Assembly (NCBI GenBank): GCA_020638195.1
Contig: JACKJC010000003.1
Span: 310,001 to 374,000, forward strand
DNA length: 64,000 bases
Source of the DNA: Methylobacteriaceae bacterium
GTDB taxonomy: Bacteria; Pseudomonadota; Alphaproteobacteria; Rhizobiales; Beijerinckiaceae
Reading direction: 5' to 3'
Shown here: positions 1 through 8,228 of the stretch, piece by piece
How the letters are laid out: each line of letters opens with the position of its first letter
Numbering within the stretch: the first letter of the stretch is position 1
The notes under the pieces: generated by a model
The model's database searches: none
Told to the model about the DNA's origin: nothing
What the model saw: the letters and a program-made list of their open reading frames with translations, nothing else
Program-made: the position numbers and the translations under genes

Positions 1-2
1 AC

Positions 3-440
3 AACACGGTCGAGAATGCGCGCGTGATCGATCTCTTCGCCGGTACGGGCGCGCTCGGCCTCGAAGCAGTTTCTCGCGGCGCCCGATTCGCGTTGTTCGT
101 CGACGAAGGGTCCGAAGCCCGCGCCCTGTTGCGCGAAAATGTCGAGGCGCTCGGGCTGGGCGGTCTCACGCGCATCTTCCGTCGCGACGCGACCAAGCTC
201 GGCGATGCGCCCGCAGGCGAAAAATTCGATCTTGCCTTTCTCGATCCGCCCTACGGCAAGGGCCTCGCGCCACGCGCCCTGCACGCCCTGATCGAAGGTC
301 GATGGCTAGCCGATGGCGCGCTCTGCGTCATCGAGGAAGCGGCGGAAGTGGAGATCGACCTCCCACCAGTCCTGCGCGCGCTTGACCGCCGCGCCTATGG
401 TGACACGCAGATCGTTTTCGCGCGCTTCGAGGCCGGTTAA
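3..440 (+). CDS. rsmD: 16S rRNA (guanine966-N2)-methyltransferase RsmD, 3' part
   Basis: The window opens inside this gene: the frame is open from the first bases, so the true start lies upstream and the visible 145 codons are the C-terminal part. Two motifs identify it. The SAM-binding loop IDLFAGTGALGLEAVSRGA sits at the start of the visible part, and the catalytic motif FLDPPYGKG, typical of N2-guanine methyltransferases, comes about 55 residues later. RsmD methylates G966 of 16S rRNA in the assembling 30S subunit. An apparent GTG start at 24 falls in the middle of the conserved motif-I strand and is not the real start. The gene ends in TAA, about 80 bases before the next methyltransferase. 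Confidence 0.88.
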   Translation, partial: NTVENARVIDLFAGTGALGLEAVSRGARFALFVDEGSEARALLRENVEALGLGGLTRIFRRDATKLGDAPAGEKFDLAFLDPPYGKGLAPRALHALIEGRWLADGALCVIEEAAEVEIDLPPVLRALDRRAYGDTQIVFARFEAG

Positions 441-521
441 CGGTTAACTTTATCCATTGTTTTTACCTTTCGTTGACCTTGCCGCCTCACGTCCGCAGTC
501 TCGAGGACAAATGGAGGCCGC

Positions 522-1271
522 ATGTCTTTCGTGTCGGACAGCGACTGGCGCAAATGGGGCGAGATCGACCCCTATTTTGGCGTCGTCAGTTTCGAGGAGT
601 TCAAGGCCGAGCGTATCGCGGGGAATCGCGAGCGGTTCTTCGCGACGGGTCGTCGCGAGATCCACACGGCGATGCGCGAGATATCGGCGCGCTACGGCGA
701 CGTAGCGCATCGCCGCGCGCTCGATTTCGGCAGCGGCGTCGGCCGCCTCGCGCTGCCGCTCGCGGAGCGTTACGACGCCGTCGTCGGCGTCGACATTTCG
801 GAAGCCATGATCGCGGAAGCCCGTGAAAATTGTCGCGACGCCGGCGTCGCCAATGCCGAGTTCGTCCTCTCCGACGATGGCCTCACGCGGCTCGACGGTT
901 CGTTCGATCTCGTGCACAGCTACATCGTGCTGCAGCACATTCCGGTCGAACGCGGCCTTGCGCTCACAGCGCAAATGTTGGCGCGCCTCGCGCCGGGCGG
1001 CGTCGCCTGCCTTCATTATTCACTTCAGCGAACGCTGCCTCCTGCCCGCGAGCTGGTCTATGCGCTCAAGCATCATGTGCCGGGCGGCCGTATCGCCATG
1101 AACCTGTTGCAGCGGCGCGCATGGGACACGCCGACCATGCAGATGAACAATTATCCGCTCGCGCGCATCCTGCATCTCTACGCGGAGCATGGGCTCGAGG
1201 ATGTCTTCATCACGCCCGAATGGCAGGAGACGGCGCTGACCGCGCGCGTCTATGGCCGCAAGAAGGCTTAG
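522..1271 (+). CDS. class I SAM-dependent methyltransferase
   Basis: This 249-residue protein has a Rossmann methyltransferase core. Motif I (DFGSGVGRLALPLAERYD) lies near residue 68, the acidic SAM-ribose strand (VVGVDISEAMIAEA) follows it, and a motif-IV-like region (FDLVHSYIVLQHI) lies near 130. These features place it in the broad Methyltransf_11/25-type group acting on small molecules, lipids or proteins. The substrate cannot be told from sequence. The ATG at 522 is preceded by a good ribosome site (TGGAGG). The stop overlaps by four bases the stop of the convergent MFS gene. The function beyond 'methyltransferase' is inference. Confidence 0.75.
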   Translation: MSFVSDSDWRKWGEIDPYFGVVSFEEFKAERIAGNRERFFATGRREIHTAMREISARYGDVAHRRALDFGSGVGRLALPLAERYDAVVGVDISEAMIAEARENCRDAGVANAEFVLSDDGLTRLDGSFDLVHSYIVLQHIPVERGLALTAQMLARLAPGGVACLHYSLQRTLPPARELVYALKHHVPGGRIAMNLLQRRAWDTPTMQMNNYPLARILHLYAEHGLEDVFITPEWQETALTARVYGRKKA

Positions 1272-2431
1272 CGCGACCGCGCGACAAAGGCGCCGAGCGC
1301 GCCGGCGACCACCAAGGCAGCCGCCGCGATCAGCGATGGCGCGACGAAACTGCCCGATGTCTCGCGCATATGACCGGCGAGCGCGGGGCCGACGATCTGC
1401 CCAAGCCCGAACGCCGACGTCATGATCGCCTGCGCGCGCTGCGGCGCCATCTGCGTCAGGCGCCGCGCGATGCCGAGGCCGATGGCGGTGATGGCCATGA
1501 AGGTTCCGCCGAGAAATATGCCGGAAATGATGATCGTCGCCGGTGTCGGCGAGACCACGCTGAGCGCGACGCCCGTCGCCTCGACGAGGCAGCCCGCGAC
1601 ATAGGCAAAGACATCGGTCGTGCGTCGCGCGACCCAGGACCAGAAGGGAATGGAGAGCGCGCCGGCAAGCCCGACGATCGCCCAGGCGTAGGGCTCGAGC
1701 GTCGCAAGCGAGGCCGTCTCTCGCACGATGGCGACCAGGAAGGTCGCGGTGATGACATAGCCGAAGCCGAACAGGCCGTAGGAGACGACGAGCGCCGCGA
1801 GCGCCGGCGAAATTCGCGGCAATCCTCCGCGGCCGGCGGGCGCCGGCGCATGCGCCGGGAGCGATGGCGCGGGCAGCAGGAAAAACAGCAACAGCGCCAT
1901 GGCCGTCGAGACCAGCGCATTGGCGACCCACATCGCCTTCCAGCCGACGCCCGCCGACGCGAGAACGGATACGAGCCCGGACGAAAAGGCGATGCCGAAG
2001 CCGACGCCCGCGAAAGGCGCGGCCGACAGGCCGATGCGGCCGGCCCGCACCAGCGGCTCCAGCGCCATGCTGGAGAGGCAGACGATGACGAATGCGCTGC
2101 CGAAGCCGCCGACGAAACGCATGATGGAAAAAACGGGAATAGACGGAGGAGCGGCCATGCCTGCGAGCGACAGCCCGCCCGCGAGCAGACCGCCCAGAAA
2201 GAACAGGCGCGGATGGCGCTGCGTCGCGGCGCTGGCGCCCGCGAGCGCGCCGAGCAGATAGCCTAGGAAATTGGCGGCCGCGACAATGCCCGCGCTCGCT
2301 GGCGTCAGCGCGCCGTCCGCGATCATGACCGGCAGGATCGGCGTATAGACGAAACGCCCGATGCCGAAGGCCGACGCCATGGCCAGCATGCCGCCAATGG
2401 CGAGGCGGGCGGGGGAGGGAGGTTGCGTCAT
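1268..2431 (-). CDS. YbfB/YjiJ family MFS transporter
   Basis: This is a hydrophobic protein of 387 residues with about twelve predicted membrane segments. The N-terminal signature GIGRFVYTPILPVMIADGAL, followed by ANFLGYLLGAL, is characteristic of the YbfB/YjiJ branch of the major facilitator superfamily (MFS_4), whose substrates are mostly unknown. I chose the ATG at 2431 because it begins just ahead of the conserved N-terminus and has AAGG upstream. The frame stays open further 5' (ATG at 2467), but without a ribosome site. The gene is divergent from the adenylate-forming ligase at 2578 and could share its intergenic promoter region. It ends convergently with the upstream methyltransferase. 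Confidence 0.8.
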   Translation of the reverse strand: MTQPPSPARLAIGGMLAMASAFGIGRFVYTPILPVMIADGALTPASAGIVAAANFLGYLLGALAGASAATQRHPRLFFLGGLLAGGLSLAGMAAPPSIPVFSIMRFVGGFGSAFVIVCLSSMALEPLVRAGRIGLSAAPFAGVGFGIAFSSGLVSVLASAGVGWKAMWVANALVSTAMALLLFFLLPAPSLPAHAPAPAGRGGLPRISPALAALVVSYGLFGFGYVITATFLVAIVRETASLATLEPYAWAIVGLAGALSIPFWSWVARRTTDVFAYVAGCLVEATGVALSVVSPTPATIIISGIFLGGTFMAITAIGLGIARRLTQMAPQRAQAIMTSAFGLGQIVGPALAGHMRETSGSFVAPSLIAAAALVVAGALGAFVARSR

Positions 2432-2577
2432 CGACTTCAGCGCCTTGGTTATCCGCGCTTTGGCCATGCACGAGCGGTCTGGCGTTTCACCGTCAACAAC
2501 ATGCCTCCCTCGCAAGCCGGCGGATTAGACATTATCCTCAGGTCGAAACCAATGGCGCACGAAACATACGAGACCGG

Positions 2578-4155
2578 ATGAACACGCAAACCGAAAACCC
2601 GCCGCTTCTCGCGCTGATCGATCAGGGCGCGCCAGACGACATTCTCTTCCATTTCGACGGCGCCGCCGTTTCGCGCAAGAATTTCGCGCGCAAGATCGCG
2701 CAGACGGCGGGCTGGCTGTCGCGGAAGGGCATCGGCGAGGGCGATGTCGTCGCCGTGTGGCTGGTCAATCGCGTCGAATGGCTCGCGCTGCTGTTCGCTG
2801 CCGCACGCCTCGGCGCTATCGTCGCGGCGGTGAACACGCGCTATCGTGCGGCCGATGTCGCGCATGTGGTCGGCCTCTCGGGCGCGAAAATGCTTGTGCT
2901 GGAGCCGGGTTTCCGTTCCATCGATTTTCCCGCGATCCTGCGCGACCTCGATCCCGCCGCCGTGCCCGCGCTCGAAAAAATCGCGATTGTCGGCGCCGGC
3001 GCGGTGGAAGCGCCTTGGCGCTGCGTCCCGTTCGACGCCTTCGAGACGGATGCGCCGGCCCACGCGCCGGGCGGGAGCGGAGATGCGCCGCTGCTCCTGT
3101 TCACGACATCCGGCACCACCAAGGGGCCAAAGCTCGTCGCGCATTCGCAGACGACGCTCGCAGGGCATGCGCGCTCCATCGCCGCGGCCCTGAAGATTTC
3201 GCCTGACGCATCACTGCTCGCCATGTTGCCCTTCTGCGGCACGTTCGGAATGGCGAGCCTGCTCGGCTTTCTCGCTGGCGGCGCGCGCATACACGCGATG
3301 GACGCGTTCGACGCGCCGCCGGCTTTGCGCATCCTGCAGGACGAGCAGATCACGCACGCTTTCGGCTCGGACGAAATGTTCCGTCGCATCCTCGCATTGA
3401 CCGACGAGGCAAAGCCCTTTCCGCATGCGAAAATCTTCGGCTTCGCCGCCTTTCAGCCGGGCTGGCGCGATTTCGCCGCCGAGGCCGAGACGCGCGGATT
3501 GCCGCTGCATGGCCTCTATGGCTCCAGCGAAGTACAAGCCCTGTTCTCGATAGGCCGCAGCGATGCGCATTTCGCCGACCGCATCGAATGCGGGGGATGG
3601 CCGATGTCGCCGCGAGCGCGCGTGCGCGTTCGCGACAGTGAGACGAATGAAATCGCGGGCGCTGGCGTCAGCGGCGAGATCGAGATCGAGGCGCCCTCGC
3701 GTTTTCTCGGCTATTTCAAGAATCCGCAGGCCACCGCAGAAGCGACGACGGCGGACGGCTTCTTTCGCACCGGCGACATCGGCCGCATGCGCGACGATGG
3801 CTCTTTCATCTACGAAACGCGGGCCGGCGACGCTATGCGTCTCGGCGGATTTCTGGTCGGCCCCGGCGAGATCGAGGATGAACTGAAGGCGTGCGAGGGT
3901 GTCGCCGATGCGCAGGTCGTCGCCATCGACATCGGGACGCAGACGCGGTGCGCGGCCTTCGTGATCGTAAAGCCCGGCGCAACGCCGCAGGAGGCGGAGC
4001 TGATCGCCCATGTCCGCGCGCGCCTTGCCGGCTACAAGGTTCCTGCGCGAATCTCCTTCATCGACGCCTTTCCCGTGACCGACAGCGCCAATGGCGTCAA
4101 AATCCAGCGCGCGAAACTGCGCGCAATGGCGATCGAACGCATCGCCGAAGCGTGA
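2578..4155 (+). CDS. class I adenylate-forming enzyme (AMP-dependent acyl-CoA synthetase/ligase family)
   Basis: This 525-residue member of the ANL superfamily activates a carboxylic acid as an acyl-adenylate and usually transfers it to CoA. The phosphate-binding loop LLFTTSGTTKGPKLV is near residue 175, the A5-like motif GLYGSSEVQALF near 310, and the A7/A8 hinge region FRTGDIGRMRDDGSF about residue 400. The C-terminal subdomain contains GDAMRLGGFLVGPGEIEDEL. The expected catalytic-lysine region near the end reads ANGVKIQRAKL, consistent with the family. The acyl substrate is unknown. The hydrolase gene starts 22 bases downstream in the same direction, so the two are probably co-transcribed and act on related substrates (inference). 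Confidence 0.82.
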   Translation: MNTQTENPPLLALIDQGAPDDILFHFDGAAVSRKNFARKIAQTAGWLSRKGIGEGDVVAVWLVNRVEWLALLFAAARLGAIVAAVNTRYRAADVAHVVGLSGAKMLVLEPGFRSIDFPAILRDLDPAAVPALEKIAIVGAGAVEAPWRCVPFDAFETDAPAHAPGGSGDAPLLLFTTSGTTKGPKLVAHSQTTLAGHARSIAAALKISPDASLLAMLPFCGTFGMASLLGFLAGGARIHAMDAFDAPPALRILQDEQITHAFGSDEMFRRILALTDEAKPFPHAKIFGFAAFQPGWRDFAAEAETRGLPLHGLYGSSEVQALFSIGRSDAHFADRIECGGWPMSPRARVRVRDSETNEIAGAGVSGEIEIEAPSRFLGYFKNPQATAEATTADGFFRTGDIGRMRDDGSFIYETRAGDAMRLGGFLVGPGEIEDELKACEGVADAQVVAIDIGTQTRCAAFVIVKPGATPQEAELIAHVRARLAGYKVPARISFIDAFPVTDSANGVKIQRAKLRAMAIERIAEA

Positions 4156-4177
4156 GCCTTCAGGAAACGACCGAGAC

Positions 4178-5041
4178 ATGAGCGAACCGAAAGACTGCTT
4201 CTACACGTCGCACGGCCTGCGCCTGCACTATGCGGACTGGGGCAACGAAAGCGCCCCGCCGCTGCTGCTGATCCACGGCGGCGGCGACCATTGCCGCAGC
4301 TGGGACCGCCTCGCGCGGGAGCTGCGGCCGCATTTCCACGTCATCGCGCCCGATCTGCGCGGCCATGGCGATTCCGAGTGGACGAAGGGCGGCTCATACG
4401 CGCTGACCGAATATGTCTACGACATCTTGCGTCTCTACGAGGCACTCGGCATCGAGCACGCCAGCATCGTCGGCCATTCCATGGGCGGCATGGTCTCGCT
4501 GATCTTTTCGGGAACCTATCCGGAGAAGGTCGACAAGCTCGTCGTGCTCGACGGCGTCACCGTCCTGCCGGACGCTTCTCGCGCGCCGACGCACGAGCGG
4601 ATGTTGAGATATGTCGCCCAGCTCAAGGAGCGCGAAGGCAAGACGCCGCGCGGCTACGCCACGATCGAGGAAGCCGCTGAGCGCATGAAGAAGCGCAATA
4701 CGCGGCTGACGGACGAACTGGCGCTGCACCTGGCGAAACACGCGCTGAAGCGCGACGAAACCGGCGCCTTTGTCTGGAAATTCGACAAGCGCCAGCGCGT
4801 GGCCGCGCCGCATCGGCTGTGGCCGGAAGACCATGTCGCGTTATGGGCGCGCATCACATGTCCGACGCTGCTGCTCTTCGCCGATCGCAGCTTTCTCGAC
4901 AACGAGAAGCGGCATGGGCTGGTGCAGCGTTTTCCGAATGCGATCGCGAAAACGATCGCGGATTCCGGCCATTGGGTGCAGCACGACCAGCCGGAGGAAG
5001 TTCTGGCGGAGATCAGCGGATTGTTGGGTGTGAGGGAGTAG
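4178..5041 (+). CDS. alpha/beta hydrolase
   Basis: This 287-residue alpha/beta-hydrolase-fold protein has the oxyanion motif LLLIHGGGDHCRSWDRL near residue 30, the strand-4 motif VIAPDLRGHGDSEW, and the nucleophile elbow GHSMGG near residue 100. A C-terminal histidine lies in SGHWVQHDQPEEV. The catalytic triad is therefore visible (Ser, a late Asp in FADRSFLD, His). The ATG at 4178 starts immediately before the conserved core; longer in-frame starts overlap the ligase. It lies directly behind the ligase gene, suggesting a shared catabolic or detoxification route such as ester or ring-product hydrolysis, but the substrate is not identifiable. Confidence 0.8.
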   Translation: MSEPKDCFYTSHGLRLHYADWGNESAPPLLLIHGGGDHCRSWDRLARELRPHFHVIAPDLRGHGDSEWTKGGSYALTEYVYDILRLYEALGIEHASIVGHSMGGMVSLIFSGTYPEKVDKLVVLDGVTVLPDASRAPTHERMLRYVAQLKEREGKTPRGYATIEEAAERMKKRNTRLTDELALHLAKHALKRDETGAFVWKFDKRQRVAAPHRLWPEDHVALWARITCPTLLLFADRSFLDNEKRHGLVQRFPNAIAKTIADSGHWVQHDQPEEVLAEISGLLGVRE

Positions 5042-5059
5042 GCGGGACGGAAACCGTCT

Positions 5060-5134
5060 TTGCGAGGAGCGCAGCGACGAAGCAATCCAGAGTGACGCCC
5101 TCGGATCTGGATTGCTGCGCTGCGCTCGCAATGA
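5060..5134. repeat. palindromic intergenic repeat (type A, copy 1)
   Basis: This is an imperfect inverted repeat. One arm reads TTGCGAGGAGCGCAGCGACG followed by AAGCAATCCAG. The other reads CTGGATTGCTGCGCTGCGCT followed by CGCAATGA. The two arms can fold back on each other around a roughly 15-base centre. It fills the gap between the convergent hydrolase and dehydrogenase genes and may serve as a bidirectional terminator. Related elements occur at 52446-52550 and 58750-58866. Similar REP-like sequences are widespread in Hyphomicrobiales genomes. Confidence 0.75.
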
Positions 5135-5151
5135 GGGGTTTGACGCCGCGC

Positions 5152-6051
5152 CTACTTCTTCGGCGCAATATCCGCGCCGTTCATCGCGCCCACCGCCGTC
5201 GCCAGCATCGGTACGTAATCTTCCGCGCCGCCGCGCGCGACGGCGAGCGCATAGGAATTCTTGACCGCATTGCCGAGCGGGTTCGACATGCCGACGGCGT
5301 CCGCCATGGATTCGAGGTAGCGCATGTCCTTGAAGGCGTTGGCGAGCGTGAACTTGTGCGCGTCGCGGTCGCCCTCCAGCGTCCAGCGCATGAAGGTCTG
5401 GTAGAAGCCGCAATCCATGCGCCCGCCACGGATCACGCTGTCGAAGCGCTCGGGCGTGATGCCGACTTTCTGCGCCAGGGTCACGGCCTCCGAATAGAGC
5501 GCGGCATAGCCCATCGCGAGAAAATTGTTGAGCAGCTTCATGCGATGCCCGTCGCCCGTGCCGCCAATATGCACGACGCGGCCGGCCCATGTATCCAGCA
5601 CCGGCTTGATGCGCGCGAAAATATCGTCGCTGGCGCCGACCATCGTGTCGAGCGTGCCTTCCCACGCCTCCTTGGGCGTGCGCGACAGCGGCGCGTCGAC
5701 CAGCGTGACGCCGACGCTGGCAAGCTCTCCGGCAAGCGCCATGGTCGAGACCGGATCGGCGGTCGAGCAATCGACGACGATCGAACCCGTCTTCAATCCG
5801 TCCTTCAGCCCGCCACGGACGATCGCCTCGACCTGCGGCGAGCCGGTCACGCAGATGAAGACGATGTCGCTGGCCTCGGCCAGTTCGCGCGCGCTCTTCG
5901 CCTCCTTCGCGCCGCGTTTCACGAGGTCCTCGACCGGCGCGCGGTTGCGATGGCTGAGCACGGTCAGGTCATAGCCCTTCGCGACGATATTCTTGGCCAT
6001 GCCGTGCCCCATCAGGCCGACGCCGACGAAGCCGATGCGTTCTTTGGTCAT
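5152..6051 (-). CDS. NAD(P)-dependent oxidoreductase, 3-hydroxyisobutyrate dehydrogenase family
   Basis: This beta-hydroxyacid dehydrogenase has 299 residues. The N-terminal dinucleotide loop IGFVGVGLMGHGMAKNIVAKG lies at residues 5-25. The substrate-binding motif DAPLSRTPKEAWEGTLDTMVG lies near 120 and matches the family's DAPVSGG-type signature, but with SRTPKEA in place of SGGxxxA. The catalytic lysine region KLLNNFLAMGY is near 170. That divergence argues against true valine-pathway 3-hydroxyisobutyrate dehydrogenase and for a relative with another 2- or 3-hydroxyacid substrate. The ATG at 6051 is preceded by GAGGAG. The hotdog gene stops 10 bases upstream, so the two form an operon. Confidence 0.82.
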   Translation of the reverse strand: MTKERIGFVGVGLMGHGMAKNIVAKGYDLTVLSHRNRAPVEDLVKRGAKEAKSARELAEASDIVFICVTGSPQVEAIVRGGLKDGLKTGSIVVDCSTADPVSTMALAGELASVGVTLVDAPLSRTPKEAWEGTLDTMVGASDDIFARIKPVLDTWAGRVVHIGGTGDGHRMKLLNNFLAMGYAALYSEAVTLAQKVGITPERFDSVIRGGRMDCGFYQTFMRWTLEGDRDAHKFTLANAFKDMRYLESMADAVGMSNPLGNAVKNSYALAVARGGAEDYVPMLATAVGAMNGADIAPKK

Positions 6052-6061
6052 GAATATCTCC

Positions 6062-6862
6062 TCAGGCCGCTTCCACCGCATGGCGCGGCCGCCAGATCGC
6101 GGTATGCGTGATCTGCGCGATCACCTGAACGCCGTCCGCAACGGCCAGCGCGTCGAATTCCACGATCGCATGGCCCTTCGACACGCCGTTCGACGTGATG
6201 CGGTTGCGCAGCGTGAGCTCCTGCCCGACGCGCGCGGCGCTGAAATTGCGCAACCGGCTGCCGACGTGAATCCACGGGCCCAGCACAACGCTCTGCACCA
6301 GCGCTGCATTGCAGAGCCGCAGGATCTGGCCGGGATGGACAAGATTTTCGCGCAGATAGACGTCGTCCTGCTCGCGGATATCGGCGAGATATTGCGTGAG
6401 CGCGGCGCGATCGATCGTCACGGGCGCAAGCCCCAGGGAAATGCCGGGCGCGAGATTGCTCTCGCTCGCCTTCGGCCGCTCCTGCGGCAGCGCGCCGAGC
6501 GGCAGCGTATCGATCGCGGGCGGCGCCGCGGCGTTCGCCAGAGCCGCGTGGCCCGTCGCGCACAACACGCCGCCGCTTTCCACGCGCAGGTCGAGAACGC
6601 CCTTGTCCTCGGACGCGGTCACGCGCGCGATGTTTCCGTCGTAGACCGGCTTGATGAAGCGGCATTCGGCGCCGCCGCGTTCGAGCCAGTCGCGGCCCCA
6701 GCGCGCGACCGGCATGTGCGCCATATAGGCGTAGACTTCCACGCCCGGCACCAGCGCGCCGGTAAAGCCGAAGCGGCGCGCGACATCGTCATCGTGGATC
6801 TTGTTTTCCGATGTCACAGCCGTATTGAAGGCGCTGACGTCATAGGGCGCGAGTGCGCTCAT
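6062..6862 (-). CDS. MaoC-like / hotdog-fold domain protein
   Basis: This 266-residue protein resembles double-hotdog acyl-thioester dehydratases or thioesterases. The N-terminal region reads NKIHDDDVARRFGFTGALVP, followed by GVEVYAYMAHMPVARWG. This matches the MaoC/PaaZ-type motif in which an aspartate or histidine near the dimer interface acts on an acyl-CoA. The second half (VHVGSRLRNFSAARVGQELTL, then KGHAIVEFDAL) looks like another hotdog strand set. The ATG at 6862 has GGAGGA seven bases upstream. It is transcribed with the downstream dehydrogenase, which suggests consecutive steps in one acyl-CoA route. The specific reaction is not known. Confidence 0.62.
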   Translation of the reverse strand: MSALAPYDVSAFNTAVTSENKIHDDDVARRFGFTGALVPGVEVYAYMAHMPVARWGRDWLERGGAECRFIKPVYDGNIARVTASEDKGVLDLRVESGGVLCATGHAALANAAAPPAIDTLPLGALPQERPKASESNLAPGISLGLAPVTIDRAALTQYLADIREQDDVYLRENLVHPGQILRLCNAALVQSVVLGPWIHVGSRLRNFSAARVGQELTLRNRITSNGVSKGHAIVEFDALAVADGVQVIAQITHTAIWRPRHAVEAA

Positions 6863-7007
6863 GCATTCCTCCGAGGCCCGCATTGCGCTTCGCGCGCATT
6901 CATTTCACGGGCCGGTCCCCGCATCATGGCGCATATCGAATTCTGGAACAATTGGAGCAAGCATGCTCGTCGAGGCCGCGGCTATTGATGGTCGATCGCC
7001 GCCATAC

Positions 7008-7023
7008 GCACTGCGCGCAGTGC
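7008..7023. repeat. 16-base perfect palindrome
   Basis: GCACTGCGCGCAGTGC is a perfect palindrome lying just past the stop of the DUF1615 gene, in the gap of about 170 bases before the hotdog operon. It lacks a T-run, so it is not a classical terminator. It could be a weak transcription end or a protein site, and I see no other support for either. Confidence 0.35.
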
Positions 7024-7032
7024 GCGCGGCGC

Positions 7033-8214
7033 TCAATCCGGCCAGAACGAGCGCGGCGCCATCAGGATCGGCCGGCTCTGCATCTGCGTGGCCAGCGCCA
7101 TGCACTTGCCGTAGCGGCGGTTGACCCTGTCCGCGAAAATGGCGGTCGTCATCTTCGACTTGATCTTGATGCTCTTCAACTGAATGCCGGGGACCTGCGC
7201 GAAGACGGGATTCTTGCCTGTCATGCGGGTGTACAGCGCGCGCACCGCGCTCCAGGTGCGCGTATTCGTGAAATCCTTGCTCTTCTCACTCAGCAGATCG
7301 CGACGCAGGGCGGCGTTATCGATGCCGAGCGCGTAGCGCTCGATCAGCACGCGCAGCGCCATCTCGCTGTTGGTGACCTCCGCCCTGGCGCGGCCGACCT
7401 TGTCATAGGAGAGCAGATCGCCGTCCGTCGCGACCTTCTGGCCCGAGAGTTTCGCCACGATCGCCTGGAAGGCCGCGTTGCGCGAGGAATAGCGCCCGGC
7501 GTTGTAGTCGGCGAAGCGGAAGAGTTTCTGACCGTAGCCCGTTTCGTAGCCGAGCAATTGCTTGGCGCCGTAATAGAGCCCGCCGGCGCGCGTATAGAGC
7601 CTGTCACGCACCGCATTGCTCTCGGCATGCGTGATCGGGCGCCAGTGTTCGCCGCGCGCGCTGTTGAGCGCGAAGGCGACGGAGACCTGCATCGAGCCGA
7701 CGGTGGAAATCTGGTTGTACTCCTCGATCCACTTGTCGAGCAGGCCCCATTGCAGAAGCGCGTCGAGCGAGGATTTGCCTGCGCCATATTCGACGAGCGC
7801 GCGATAGGCGAGGTCGAGATCGCGCTCGGTGCGCGCCGCGCGGATGCGCTTGATGAAGGAATGACGGGCGTCCGGCATGCCGTCGAGCATGTCGTAGGCC
7901 CTGGTGCCCAGGATCGGGATCTTGCCCAGTTTTTCACTCACCGCCTTGTCGGCGATCTTGCCGAGGTTGGGCACAGCGGGATTGGCGACGAAGCCCGATT
8001 CCTGCGAGGCGATCGCGACCACCGAACAAATGTTTTCGCGCGACGGTTGAAACTTGTTTTCTGTCAGCGCGGCCAGAATGTCGTCGCCCCAGCCGGTCGA
8101 GTCCCGCACGCCGCCGCGCTCGTTGAGGATGAGGCGCGCGACGTCGGGCGGCGAGAAATTTTGCGCGGCAGCGGGCGTCGTGACGAGCGCGAGAGCGACA
8201 GAGAGCCAACGCAT
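7033..8214 (-). CDS. DUF1615 family secreted protein (lysozyme-like fold suspected)
   Basis: This 393-residue protein starts with a Sec signal peptide (MRWLSVALALVTTPAAAQN). The region beginning GWGDDILAALTENKFQPSRE, followed by NICSVVAIASQESGFVANPAV, is the hallmark of DUF1615. The glutamate in the ASQESGF context resembles the catalytic Glu of lysozyme-like transglycosylases. A peptidoglycan-acting role in the periplasm is plausible but unproven. The E. coli and Pseudomonas relatives are often lipoproteins; this one has no lipobox. It begins 14 bases after purD on the same strand, so it is probably co-transcribed with it, an unusual pairing with no obvious shared function. A second reader should test the family assignment with a profile search. 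Confidence 0.6.
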   Translation of the reverse strand: MRWLSVALALVTTPAAAQNFSPPDVARLILNERGGVRDSTGWGDDILAALTENKFQPSRENICSVVAIASQESGFVANPAVPNLGKIADKAVSEKLGKIPILGTRAYDMLDGMPDARHSFIKRIRAARTERDLDLAYRALVEYGAGKSSLDALLQWGLLDKWIEEYNQISTVGSMQVSVAFALNSARGEHWRPITHAESNAVRDRLYTRAGGLYYGAKQLLGYETGYGQKLFRFADYNAGRYSSRNAAFQAIVAKLSGQKVATDGDLLSYDKVGRARAEVTNSEMALRVLIERYALGIDNAALRRDLLSEKSKDFTNTRTWSAVRALYTRMTGKNPVFAQVPGIQLKSIKIKSKMTTAIFADRVNRRYGKCMALATQMQSRPILMAPRSFWPD

Positions 8215-8228
8215 CGCGCCTTTCCTTC

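Noticed and set aside
830..2471. Long open frames antisense to or overlapping the methyltransferase and MFS genes (478 and 483 codons)
   Set aside because: They lie across the real genes, have Arg/Ala-rich low-complexity composition without any family motif, and arise from the high GC content.
4819..6111. 430-codon plus-strand frame across the hydrolase end, the repeat and the dehydrogenase
   Set aside because: It runs through an intergenic palindrome and the antisense of a clear dehydrogenase gene, so it cannot be a real product.
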